From CAZPMO01 sp964587515 (GTDB lineage Bacteria > Pseudomonadota > Alphaproteobacteria > MPNO01), in the NCBI GenBank assembly GCA_964587515.1, contig CAZPMO010000041.1, positions 1 to 30,151 of the forward strand: a DNA stretch of 30,151 bases, read 5' to 3'. Under the pieces are notes generated by a model. It made no database searches and was not told the origin of the DNA. It saw only the letters and a program-made list of their open reading frames with translations. A program made the translations under genes and the position numbers. Below, one piece after another: positions 23,167 through 30,151 of the stretch; position 1 is the first letter of the stretch, and every line of letters begins with the position of its first letter.

Positions 23167-24732
23167 ATGATTGTCGGCGATATAATCCCGCGCAACGCGG
23201 CGCTCCGGCGCGACAAAACGGCCATCGTGTTCGACGGCGGCGCGCTGAGCTTCGGCCAATATGCGGAGCGCGCCTACCGGCTGGCCAATGCGCTGATCGG
23301 GATCGGCGTCGACCGCCAGGACCGGATTTCGATCCTGGCCCGCAACTGTGTCGAAGTTCTGGAAGTTTGCGGCGCCGGCGAGACTTCCGGGCTGGTGGTC
23401 CATCCGATTAATTTCCGTCTGACCGCGCCGGAGAGCGCCTATCTGCTGGACGACGCCGAGCCGTCGGCGGTGTTCTTCGAGGCCGAGTTTGAAGACGCGA
23501 TCGCGGCCAATCACGCGGACCGCCCCGGTATCCGTTGCTTCGTCCGGATCGGCGGCGATCCGGCCCGCCTGCCGGACTGGGCGGTCGATTACGAAAGCTT
23601 TCTCGCCTCGGGCGCGCCCGACCGGCCCGCGATGCGTCCCGGCGCCGACGACACCGCCTATCTTTTCTATTCCTCGGGCTCCACCGGGCGGCCCAAGGGC
23701 GTGATGCTGGGCCAGCGCGCCCAGTGGCATACGGCGCTCGCCGTCGGCTATGAGACCGGCGTTACGCCGCGCGACGCGGGGCTGCTGGTCATGCCGATGT
23801 TCCATATCGGCGGCCGGTTCACCCAGATCGGCCATCATCTGGCCGGCGCGACCGTGCATGTGACACGCCGCTTCGACGCGGCCGAGGCGATGGCGACCAT
23901 CGAGCGCGAGCGCATCACCACGATCCATCTCGCGCCAACCATGATCCAGTCGATCCTGGATCTGCCCGATATCGCCGAGCGTGACCTGTCCTCGCTTAAG
24001 CTGATGAGCTATGGTGCCTCGGCGATGCCGGTGGCGCTGCTGCGCCGGGCGCTCAACCGCTTCGGGCCGATTCTGGTGCAGCGATACGGCTCGACCGAGG
24101 CGGCGGTGGTGTCCTATCTCGACAAGCACGACCATTTGCCCGACGGCGCGCCGGAAGAAGCCGCGCGACTGGCGTCGGCCGGCAAGCCGGGACCGATGGC
24201 CGAAATCGCGGTGCGCCGCGCCGACGGCGACGCATGCGATATCGGCGAGGCCGGCGAGATTCACGTCCGCAACCCGGACCTGGTGATGCAGGGCTATTGG
24301 CGCAACGCGGAGGCGACCGCGGCGGTGCTGCGCGACGGCTGGTACGACATGGGCGATATCGGTTATGTCGACGATGACGGTTTCCTGTTCATCATCGACC
24401 GCAAGACCGAGATGATCGTCTCGGGCGGCGAGAACATTTATCCGCGCGAGGTCGAGGAGGCGATCATGCACCATGGCGACATCGTCGACGTCGCGGTGAT
24501 CGGCGTGCCCGACGCCCATTGGGGCGAATCAGTGCTGGCCTTCGTGGTGGCGCGCGACGGCGCGGCGCTTACCGGGGACGAACTTATCGAATTCTGCCAG
24601 GCGCGCATCGCCAGCTACAAGAAACCCAGGCGGGTCGAGTTTCGCGACGGCCTGCCGCGCGCGTCGACCGGCAAGATCGATAAGGTGGCGCTGCGCGAGC
24701 CGTTCTGGCGCGACCGAGACCGACAGGTTTAA
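23167..24732 (+). CDS. AMP-dependent acyl/aryl-CoA synthetase (ANL family)
   Basis: A 521-residue adenylate-forming ligase. The P-loop YSSGSTGRPKGV starts at Tyr168; YGSTEA, the GWYDMGDIGYVDDDG hinge-side block (Trp392), DRKTEMIVSGGENIYPREVEE and the C-terminal catalytic Lys503 in ASTGKIDK are all present. It activates a carboxylic acid as acyl-AMP and then forms the CoA thioester. Length and motifs suit medium-chain, feruloyl- or cyclic-acid-CoA ligases. Divergent pairing with a hydroxycinnamoyl-CoA hydratase/lyase homologue suggests a phenylpropanoid acid as substrate, which is inference. I start at 23167 (MIVGDIIPRNAALRRDK) because the family N-terminus begins there; the ribosome binding site is weak. 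It converges on rnd with four bases between. Confidence 0.9.
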   Translation: MIVGDIIPRNAALRRDKTAIVFDGGALSFGQYAERAYRLANALIGIGVDRQDRISILARNCVEVLEVCGAGETSGLVVHPINFRLTAPESAYLLDDAEPSAVFFEAEFEDAIAANHADRPGIRCFVRIGGDPARLPDWAVDYESFLASGAPDRPAMRPGADDTAYLFYSSGSTGRPKGVMLGQRAQWHTALAVGYETGVTPRDAGLLVMPMFHIGGRFTQIGHHLAGATVHVTRRFDAAEAMATIERERITTIHLAPTMIQSILDLPDIAERDLSSLKLMSYGASAMPVALLRRALNRFGPILVQRYGSTEAAVVSYLDKHDHLPDGAPEEAARLASAGKPGPMAEIAVRRADGDACDIGEAGEIHVRNPDLVMQGYWRNAEATAAVLRDGWYDMGDIGYVDDDGFLFIIDRKTEMIVSGGENIYPREVEEAIMHHGDIVDVAVIGVPDAHWGESVLAFVVARDGAALTGDELIEFCQARIASYKKPRRVEFRDGLPRASTGKIDKVALREPFWRDRDRQV

Positions 24733-24736
24733 TGAT

Positions 24737-25909
24737 CTAGCCCGAGTCGCGCGCCGGCTTATCCAGCGGGATCACTTTCAGCGTACCGTTGTCGGCGGCC
24801 AATGCGATTTCGCCGTTTTTCAGCGCGATCGCATCGGCGCCAAAAAGTTCGCGCCGCCAACCGCTCAGCGCCGGTACGTCGGCATTATCGTCGCGCGCGA
24901 TGGCCTCGATCGCGTCCGAGGTGGCGACCAGTTTTTGCGCCACGTTATTTTCTTCACAACGCAACTTGAGCAGAACTTTAAGCAATTCGGTCGTGGGACC
25001 TGTTCCGCCCTGGTGCTGCGGCCGCTGTTCGACCACCGGGTACTCGGACTCGGGCCGGGTCTGAACCTCGGCGATCAGGTCGATGATCTGCTTCGCCGCC
25101 GTCTTGCCGCACTGTTCGCGGCCCATGCTGCGCAACGCATAGAGCTCGTCCATGGTTTCCGGTTCGTGGGCCGCGATATCGGTCAGCGCATCGTCGCGCA
25201 GCACGCGGTTGCGCGGCACGTTGCGGGACTGGGCCTCGGATTCGCGCCACGCCGCCAGGTCGCGCAGGATCGCGAGATGCCGCGCCTTACGCAGCCGCGT
25301 CTTGACGCGCCGCCACGCCTCGTGCGGTTCCTGCCGATAGGTGCCGGGGTTGGTCAGGACGCCCATTTCCTGGGCCAGCCAGTCGCTTCGCTTGCTGCGC
25401 TCCAGTCGGCGGGCGAGCTTTTCATAGACGACCCGCAGATGGGTTACGTCCGACAGCGCATAATCGAGCTGTTTCTTCGAAAGCGGTCGCCGCGACCAGT
25501 CGGTAAAGCGCAGCGATTTGTCGATATGCTCGCGCGCGAAAGACGCGACCAGCTTGTCATAGCCCACCGAATCGCCGAAGCCGCACACCATCGCCGCGAC
25601 CTGGGTATCGAAGATCGGCGCCGGAATCATGCCGTTGAGCTGGAAGAAAATCTCCACATCCTGACGCGCCGCGTGAAATACCTTGAGAACCTTGGTCTCC
25701 GCCATAAGTTCAAGCAGAGGGGTAAGATTGATCTTCGGCGCCAGCGCGTCGATCGCGACCGCTTCGTCATCGGTCGCCACCTGGACCAGGCACAGCCGCG
25801 GCCAATAGGTCTTGTCCCGGATGAATTCGGTGTCGACGGTGACGTAATCGAATTTTTCCGCGCGGCGGCAGAACGCCGCCAGCGCCCGTGTGCTGGTAAT
25901 CGGATCCAT
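24737..25909 (-). CDS. rnd: Ribonuclease D
   Basis: A 390-residue 3'-5' exoribonuclease of the DEDDy class that trims tRNA and other stable RNA 3' ends. Exo I is VDTEF (Asp26, Glu28), Exo II is VFHAARQDVEIFF, and Exo III is LDYALSDVTHLRVVY with the class-defining Tyr. Two HRDC domains follow: the first around RDLAAWRESEAQSRNVPRNRVLRDDALTDIA, the second less clear toward the C-terminus. The start at 25909 (MDPITSTRAL) has AGGAC six bases upstream; an in-frame extension to 26080 runs into the aspS start region and is rejected. The divergent rnd/aspS arrangement is common in Rhodospirillales-like genomes. Confidence 0.95.
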   Translation of the reverse strand: MDPITSTRALAAFCRRAEKFDYVTVDTEFIRDKTYWPRLCLVQVATDDEAVAIDALAPKINLTPLLELMAETKVLKVFHAARQDVEIFFQLNGMIPAPIFDTQVAAMVCGFGDSVGYDKLVASFAREHIDKSLRFTDWSRRPLSKKQLDYALSDVTHLRVVYEKLARRLERSKRSDWLAQEMGVLTNPGTYRQEPHEAWRRVKTRLRKARHLAILRDLAAWRESEAQSRNVPRNRVLRDDALTDIAAHEPETMDELYALRSMGREQCGKTAAKQIIDLIAEVQTRPESEYPVVEQRPQHQGGTGPTTELLKVLLKLRCEENNVAQKLVATSDAIEAIARDDNADVPALSGWRRELFGADAIALKNGEIALAADNGTLKVIPLDKPARDSG

Positions 25910-25970
25910 GGCCCGTCCTATACACGGATTCCGGAAGACTGGAAAGCAGTGGACGCGTCGGCCGAAATCC

Positions 25971-25999
25971 TTGACAGACCGATTATTTCCTGCGTTTTT
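25971..25999 (+). promoter_or_regulatory. Candidate aspS promoter
   Basis: A perfect -35 hexamer TTGACA (25971-25976) lies about 100 bases before the aspS ATG in the rnd/aspS divergent gap. The position 17 bases on reads GTTTTT, a poor -10, so the call rests mainly on the -35. Confidence 0.35.
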
Positions 26000-26070
26000 G
26001 CGCCGCGACGCCACGGGGACCAGCGCCCCCGGGGCGCCCGCCCGATAAACCCAAAACCGAAGTCTTTCCC

Positions 26071-27876
26071 ATGCACGCATATCGCACCCATACCTGCGGC
26101 GACCTCAGATCGGCGGATGCCGGAAATCAGGCCCGGGTTTCCGGCTGGGTCCACCGCAAGCGCGACCATGGAAATCTGCTTTTCATCGATGTGCGCGACC
26201 ATTTCGGTCTCACCCAATGCGTCCTCGAATCCTCCAGCCCGATATTTCCCGACGCCGAGGCGCTGAAGCTCGAAACCGTGATTTGCGTCACCGGCCAGGT
26301 GGTCAAACGATCGGACGACACCATCAATTCCGGCCTGCCGACCGGCGACGTCGAGGTTTCCATAGAAGAGCTTACGGTGCTGGGAACCGCCGAGCCGTTG
26401 CCGCTGGAGGTCAACTCCGATCGTGATTACGGCGAGGAAATCCGCCTCAAATACCGGTTCCTCGATCTCAGACGCGACAAGGTCCACCAGAACATCATCC
26501 TGCGCAGCGCGGTCATCAGCAGCATCCGCAGGCGCATGACGGATTCGGGTTTCATGGAATTCCAAACCCCGATCCTGACCTCGTCATCGCCCGAGGGCGC
26601 GCGTGATTTTCTGGTCCCCAGCCGTCTGCGTCCGGGCGAGTTCTATGCCCTTCCCCAGGCGCCGCAGCAGTTCAAGCAACTCGTCATGGTCGCCGGATTC
26701 GACAAGTATTTTCAGATCGCGCCGTGCTTCCGCGACGAGGACGCGCGCGCGGACCGTTCGCCGGGCGAGTTCTATCAGCTCGATATCGAGATGTCCTTCG
26801 TCACCCAGGAAGACGTATTCGACGCCATCGAGCCCGTACTGCACGGCATCTTCGAGGAATTTTCCGACGGGCGAACGGTTTCGCCGATGCCGTTCCCGAG
26901 GATCGCCTTCGACGACGCAATGCTGAAATACGGCTCGGACAAGCCCGATCTGCGCAACCCGATCGAGATCGCCGACGTGACCGAGACCTGGCGCGGCACC
27001 GAGTTCAAAATTTTCGCGGGCGCCATCGACAAGGGCGCGGTGGTGCGTGCAATCCCGGCGCCGGGGGCCGCGTCCCAGCCTCGCAGTTTCTTCGACAAAC
27101 TCAATGACTGGGCGCGTGGCGAAGGCGCCGGCGGTCTCGGCTATATCATTTTCGGCGATGGCGAAGGCAAGGGGCCGATCGCGAAGTTCCTCGACGCCGA
27201 TCGCCAGCAGGCATTGCGGGAAGCGGCGGGGGTCGGCGACGGCGACGCGGTTTTCTTCGCCTGCGACAAGGCGGCGGCGGCGGCGCGGCTGGCCGGGCTT
27301 GCCCGCACTCGTATCGGCGAGGAACTCGACCTGATCGATCAGTCGCAGTTCCGTTTCTGCTGGATCAACGATTATCCGATGTTCGAGGCCGACGAGCAGA
27401 CCGGAACCATCGAGTTCAGCCATAACCCGTTCTCGATGCCGCAGGGCGGGCTTGAAGCGCTGGAGACCCAGGACCCGCTGACCATCAAGGCCTATCAGTA
27501 CGATATCGTGTGCAACGGGGTCGAGCTGTCGAGCGGCGCGATCCGCAACCATCGCCCCGAGATCATGTACAAGGCGTTCGAGATCGCCGGCTATGGCGCC
27601 GAGGAGGTCGAGACGCGTTTCGGCGGCATGCTGAATGCCCTGAAATTCGGCGCCCCGCCCCATGGCGGCTCGGCGCCCGGTATCGATCGCATTGTGATGC
27701 TGCTGGCCGACGAGCCCAACATTCGCGAGGTCACCCTTTTCCCGATGAACCAGCAGGCGCAGGATTTGATGATGCAGGCGCCGGCACCGGTGGCGCCCGA
27801 TCGGCTCAAGGAACTCTCGCTCCGCGTCGCGCCGCTGCCCGCCAAGGCGGAACCGAAGCCCGCTTCCAAATCCTGA
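26071..27876 (+). CDS. aspS: Aspartyl-tRNA synthetase, probably non-discriminating (Asp/Asn)
   Basis: A 601-residue class IIb synthetase of bacterial type. The N-terminal OB-fold anticodon-binding domain is MHAYRTHTCGDL...VSGWVHRKRDHGNLLFIDVRD. Motif 2 is CFRDEDARADRSPGEFYQLDIEMSF, a GAD insertion domain follows, and motif 3 is GGSAPGIDRIVMLL. It charges tRNA-Asp. His33 in KRDHGN corresponds to the His31 that marks relaxed, non-discriminating AspRS in Pseudomonas aeruginosa; discriminating enzymes have Leu there. So it probably also makes Asp-tRNA-Asn for the GatCAB amidotransferase, whose genes are elsewhere. Confidence 0.96.
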   Translation: MHAYRTHTCGDLRSADAGNQARVSGWVHRKRDHGNLLFIDVRDHFGLTQCVLESSSPIFPDAEALKLETVICVTGQVVKRSDDTINSGLPTGDVEVSIEELTVLGTAEPLPLEVNSDRDYGEEIRLKYRFLDLRRDKVHQNIILRSAVISSIRRRMTDSGFMEFQTPILTSSSPEGARDFLVPSRLRPGEFYALPQAPQQFKQLVMVAGFDKYFQIAPCFRDEDARADRSPGEFYQLDIEMSFVTQEDVFDAIEPVLHGIFEEFSDGRTVSPMPFPRIAFDDAMLKYGSDKPDLRNPIEIADVTETWRGTEFKIFAGAIDKGAVVRAIPAPGAASQPRSFFDKLNDWARGEGAGGLGYIIFGDGEGKGPIAKFLDADRQQALREAAGVGDGDAVFFACDKAAAAARLAGLARTRIGEELDLIDQSQFRFCWINDYPMFEADEQTGTIEFSHNPFSMPQGGLEALETQDPLTIKAYQYDIVCNGVELSSGAIRNHRPEIMYKAFEIAGYGAEEVETRFGGMLNALKFGAPPHGGSAPGIDRIVMLLADEPNIREVTLFPMNQQAQDLMMQAPAPVAPDRLKELSLRVAPLPAKAEPKPASKS

Positions 27877-28046
27877 AGCTAGAGCGCTATCCGACCAAAT
27901 TCCCGCGATCGGGTCGGGTTATCCACTCTTTCGGCTGGTTTTCCGCAGGAAATTCGTCCGTTAACACTTTGGTAACCTATATTTCGTTGGTTAACTGGTT
28001 AATACTGTAACCTTCGGGGTTGGAATACCGATGTGAAGGGGGCCAA
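27877..28046. promoter_or_regulatory. Intergenic region aspS to SPOR lipoprotein gene
   Basis: The first part holds a GCTAGAGC-N5-CCGACC repeat (27878-27896), and its CCGACC pairs with GGTCGG at 27912-27917, a possible weak hairpin after aspS. The second part (27961-28012) is AT-rich with repeated GGTTAA/GGTAAC words, including TTAA-N7-GTAAC at 27961-27976, one base from a CtrA-type TTAA-N7-TTAAC box. The lipoprotein promoter should be here, but I cannot fix its hexamers. Confidence 0.35.
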
Positions 28047-29063
28047 ATGAAACGCGTGATCGCGGCATGTTTGCCGCTTGCACTCGCTGGCTGCGGTTTG
28101 CCGCCGGCGATTACGGTAATTTCATACGCCATTGATGGATTTTCCCTGTTTTCGACCGGCAAAACAGTCGGTGATCACGCTCTTTCGGTCGCCGCGAAGC
28201 GTGATTGCGCGATCTGGCGCGTGGTCAAGGATGGCGAGGTTTGCCGGGATTTCAAGCAGGGCGACAAAAGCACCCTGGTCGCCGCCGCCGAGGAGTGGGA
28301 ACGCGGTCCCGAAATCATCGGGCTCGCGGAAAGCGATCAGGCGCCCACGCCCACAATTCAGCGTACCGCCGTCGATCCGGTCATCGTTCCCGCCTTCATG
28401 AAGGGCATGATCATGGACCTCGACGGTATTATCGAGGCCGAAAAACCCCTGGAAATAAGGCCGGTGGCCTTCGCGTTGAGGATCAGCGTACCGGTCGGCA
28501 TGGCGGCGGACGCGCCCCTGCGCAAGGCTCCCGCCGCGAAGCAACCGCCTTCGCCCGAAACAACCGCGACGCCGCCGAAGGCGGACGCCGCGAAGCCTGG
28601 ATCCGGTCCGGTCACCGCCAAAAAGGCCGACACCGGCGCACCGGCTCCCGAAATGGTGACCCGGAAATCGGTCGTCAGCAAGCCGGCGGTCGAGAAAAAA
28701 GCGGAGAAACCCCGGGTCGCGGCGATTCCGCGCGCGCCTGAAAAGGAAGCCGCCGCCGCCAAGCCCGACAGTATCGGGCCGCGAAACGTCGTCGTGATCA
28801 GAAGCTTCCTGAAGCGGTCCAATGCCGTCATCGCGGCGCGGCGCTGGTCGAAACACAGCCCGACGGTCGTCTCGTCGGTCGTCGGACGAAAAGTGGTTTA
28901 TCGGGTGGTGACGGGACCCTTCGCGGCCCGGAATTTCGCCACCGCGGTCAAACGGCTGAAGTCCGATGGGATCGGCGATGCCTGGGGCGCACCGGTCTGT
29001 GGCGCCGGGCGGGCGGCCGGATACAAGGGTTGCGTCAAGCTCGATTCAGGCGCCCGGAAGTAA
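28047..29063 (+). CDS. Lipoprotein with C-terminal SPOR-like domain
   Basis: A 338-residue protein. MKRVIAACLPLALAGC is a short lipoprotein signal with lipobox LAGC and Cys16 as the modified residue, so it is anchored in the membrane facing the periplasm. Residues of roughly 30-160 form a conserved-looking N-terminal part (SVAAKRDCAIWRVVKDGEVCRDF). A Pro/Ala/Lys-rich low-complexity linker spans about 160-245. The last 80 residues (NVVVIRSFLKRSNAVIAARRWSK... VYRVVTGPFAARNFATAVKRLKSDGI) look like a SPOR fold, which binds denuded peptidoglycan at division sites. AAGGGGG precedes the ATG; the in-frame ATG at 28020 would spoil the signal peptide. The precise role is unknown. Confidence 0.8.
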   Translation: MKRVIAACLPLALAGCGLPPAITVISYAIDGFSLFSTGKTVGDHALSVAAKRDCAIWRVVKDGEVCRDFKQGDKSTLVAAAEEWERGPEIIGLAESDQAPTPTIQRTAVDPVIVPAFMKGMIMDLDGIIEAEKPLEIRPVAFALRISVPVGMAADAPLRKAPAAKQPPSPETTATPPKADAAKPGSGPVTAKKADTGAPAPEMVTRKSVVSKPAVEKKAEKPRVAAIPRAPEKEAAAAKPDSIGPRNVVVIRSFLKRSNAVIAARRWSKHSPTVVSSVVGRKVVYRVVTGPFAARNFATAVKRLKSDGIGDAWGAPVCGAGRAAGYKGCVKLDSGARK

Positions 29064-29090
29064 CGGCGCGGGATTGGCGGCGGTCCGGAT

Positions 29091-29801
29091 TTATTCCGCC
29101 GCGCTCTGGCTGATCATCCCGACTTTGCCTCGTTTCGTGCAATACATGGCCATATCCGCGCGGCAGATCAGATCGTCGATATTGTCGTCCGGGCCGAACG
29201 GCTCGCAACCGATGCTGATTTTGACGGGAATCATGTTCCCCTCGAACTCCAGACGCGAATTATCGAGTTGCCACTGAAGGGTGCGGGCGCGCTTGGCGCC
29301 ATTGGCCCAACTCGTCTGAACCAGCGCGACGGCGAATTCGTCACCGCCTAGCCGGCCGACGATGTCGCATTCACGGACTGATTCGGCGAGGATAGTGGCC
29401 GTATGCCGGAGCAGCTGATCGCCCGCGGCGTGGCCATATGTGTCGTTTACCGACTTGAAGCTGTCGAGGTCGCAGTACAGCAACATACCCTTGTGGCCGT
29501 ATCGTCGGGCCATCGCCAGCGCCCGGGTGAGGCTTTCGTCGAAACCGCGACGGTTCAAAAGCTCCGTCAACTCATCCGTGAGCGAGAGATCCTGGAGATA
29601 GGCAATACGCTGGTCCCGCTCCATCAACTCCTGCTCGGCCTGGGCCGCGTATTGGAGGACGCGCTCCAGCAATTCCTGCTGATAGGCGGCATCCCCGTCG
29701 ACGCCGATCGGCAGGTCCTTCAGCAGTTGATCGGCGATACCATTGACCCGGTCCATCAGCGCGGAGTTCTTCACGAGGTCGATATTCAGAATTTCGTGCA
29801 T
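29091..29801 (-). CDS. GGDEF domain diguanylate cyclase
   Basis: A 236-residue soluble protein. An N-terminal helical segment (residues 1-70, with a heptad-like LLERVLQYAAQAEQELMERDQRIAYLQ stretch that may be a dimerising coiled coil) leads into LSLTDELTELLNRRGFDESL and the GGDEF domain. The active site is the exact GGDEF sequence in GRLGGDEFAVAL. The inhibitory site RxxD is present as RECD five residues before it, so product feedback by c-di-GMP is expected. There are no membrane segments or sensor domain. It is convergent with the lipoprotein gene. Its promoter is a near-perfect sigma-54 site (29863-29878), linking c-di-GMP production to RpoN. Confidence 0.93.
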   Translation of the reverse strand: MHEILNIDLVKNSALMDRVNGIADQLLKDLPIGVDGDAAYQQELLERVLQYAAQAEQELMERDQRIAYLQDLSLTDELTELLNRRGFDESLTRALAMARRYGHKGMLLYCDLDSFKSVNDTYGHAAGDQLLRHTATILAESVRECDIVGRLGGDEFAVALVQTSWANGAKRARTLQWQLDNSRLEFEGNMIPVKISIGCEPFGPDDNIDDLICRADMAMYCTKRGKVGMISQSAAE

Positions 29802-29829
29802 ATCACAAACTCATCCACCAGCTTTTCCA

Positions 29830-29845
29830 GCCTGCCCGGGCAGGC
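29830..29845. promoter_or_regulatory. 16-bp perfect palindrome in the diguanylate cyclase leader
   Basis: GCCTGCCCGGGCAGGC is its own reverse complement. It falls at about +8 to +23 of the transcript predicted from the sigma-54 promoter and ends 28 bases before the start codon. It could be an operator, or fold in RNA as a six-pair stem with a CCGG loop. Confidence 0.5.
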
Positions 29846-29862
29846 CTTCCCGATTAAGCATA

Positions 29863-29878
29863 TGCAAGAGATGTGCCA
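29863..29878 (-). promoter_or_regulatory. Sigma-54 (RpoN) promoter of the diguanylate cyclase gene
   Basis: On the minus strand TGGCACATCTCTTGCA matches the -24/-12 consensus TGGCAC-N5-TTGCA. The GG and GC elements have the required ten bases between them. The start would be near 29852, giving a 51-base leader. Two short dyads, GGGCA-N5-TGCCC (29941-29955) and CCGGC-N7-GCCGG (29963-29979), lie 90-130 bases upstream, where enhancer-binding proteins normally bind. Confidence 0.75.
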
Positions 29879-29879
29879 A

Positions 29880-30135
29880 ATATATTATTCAATTATTTCA
29901 ATGACTTAAATAATATAAAGATGGGGAAATATTTGCCGTTGGGCATGTCTTGCCCGCCAATTCCGGCAGATTTGGCCGGTCATGGAGGCGCGCGCGATAG
30001 AGTCCGCGCCAGCCGTTAGGTGGCGATCCGGGCTTATACGATGGATCATTGTCTGCGATCCTTGGTATAACAACCCGATCGGGAAGGTGACATGTCGCCG
30101 AAAATACCCTGCGCGACGTCCGGTGGGAGGGGGCC
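29880..30135. other. Mostly non-coding right-hand region
   Basis: An AT-rich tract (about 29877-29925) is followed by the two dyads described for the sigma-54 promoter, then GC-rich DNA without a convincing reading frame. An 81-codon minus-strand frame (29898-30143) has no ribosome binding site and no recognisable protein character. No tRNA or other RNA gene was recognised. Confidence 0.5.
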
Positions 30136-30151
30136 GTGATCAACGTTCTCC
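30136..30151 (+). CDS. Possible start of a gene cut by the window edge
   Basis: GTG at 30136 is preceded at three bases by GGGAGGGGG, a very strong ribosome binding site, and opens MINVL before the window ends. Only five codons are visible, so the product is unknown. Confidence 0.35.

Noticed and set aside
28122..28856. 244-codon minus-strand frame opposite the SPOR lipoprotein
   Set aside because: It is antisense to a gene with a lipobox, good ribosome binding site and a SPOR-like domain, and has no domain of its own.
29898..30143. 81-codon minus-strand frame at the right end
   Set aside because: It has no ribosome binding site and no protein-like pattern, and it spans the probable enhancer dyads.

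Overview
The window is GC-rich, tightly packed DNA of an alphaproteobacterium, probably Rhodospirillales-like. This rests on codon bias, a short zinc-free ribosomal protein L36, a divergent rnd/aspS pair, an AspRS of non-discriminating type, and palindromic repeats of a kind common in that class. No rRNA, tRNA, CRISPR array or complete mobile element was seen.

Layout. 1-2841: a DUF1330 gene diverging from a molybdenum hydroxylase large subunit (CoxL-like). 2842-3180: repeats and the N-terminal stub of a metallo-beta-lactamase gene. 3181-6507: a TPR/2OG-Fe(II) oxygenase gene, an alpha/beta hydrolase and a methyltransferase. 6592-7673: a low-GC island holding an internally deleted SIR2-family (defence-type) gene. 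7735-10845: glcE and glcD without glcF, a large perfect palindrome between them, and rpmJ with a clear promoter and terminator. 10983-14887: a second orphan CoxL-like gene and a UbiD-family decarboxylase. 14911-17814: a solitary polar amino-acid ABC ATPase with an internal in-frame gap, then an amidase overlapping a TauD-type dioxygenase. 17815-24732: a four-gene operon (DMSO-reductase-family molybdoenzyme, its four-cluster ferredoxin subunit, a hydroxycinnamoyl-CoA hydratase/lyase homologue, an SDR) diverging from an acyl-CoA synthetase. 24737-29801: rnd, aspS, a SPOR-type lipoprotein and a diguanylate cyclase gene behind a sigma-54 promoter. The last 350 bases are mostly non-coding and end in the first codons of a possible further gene.

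How the genes may work together. The most unusual unit is 17815-24732. Its large and small subunits look like pyrogallol-phloroglucinol transhydroxylase: no Fe-S motif in the large subunit, the His and Asp-Ser active-site positions in place, and a ferredoxin subunit with a C-terminal beta-barrel domain. Placed with an aromatic-type CoA ligase, a hydratase/lyase and an SDR, it suggests a polyhydroxylated-aromatic or phenylpropanoid catabolic module. UbiD, the two CoxL-like proteins, the amidase and the TauD-type enzyme fit a general theme of aromatic and xenobiotic acid metabolism, but that link is inference. Several genes are decayed or stranded from their partners (SIR2, MBL stub, glcDE without glcF, ABC ATPase without permease, CoxL without CoxM/CoxS), so the region looks repeatedly rearranged.
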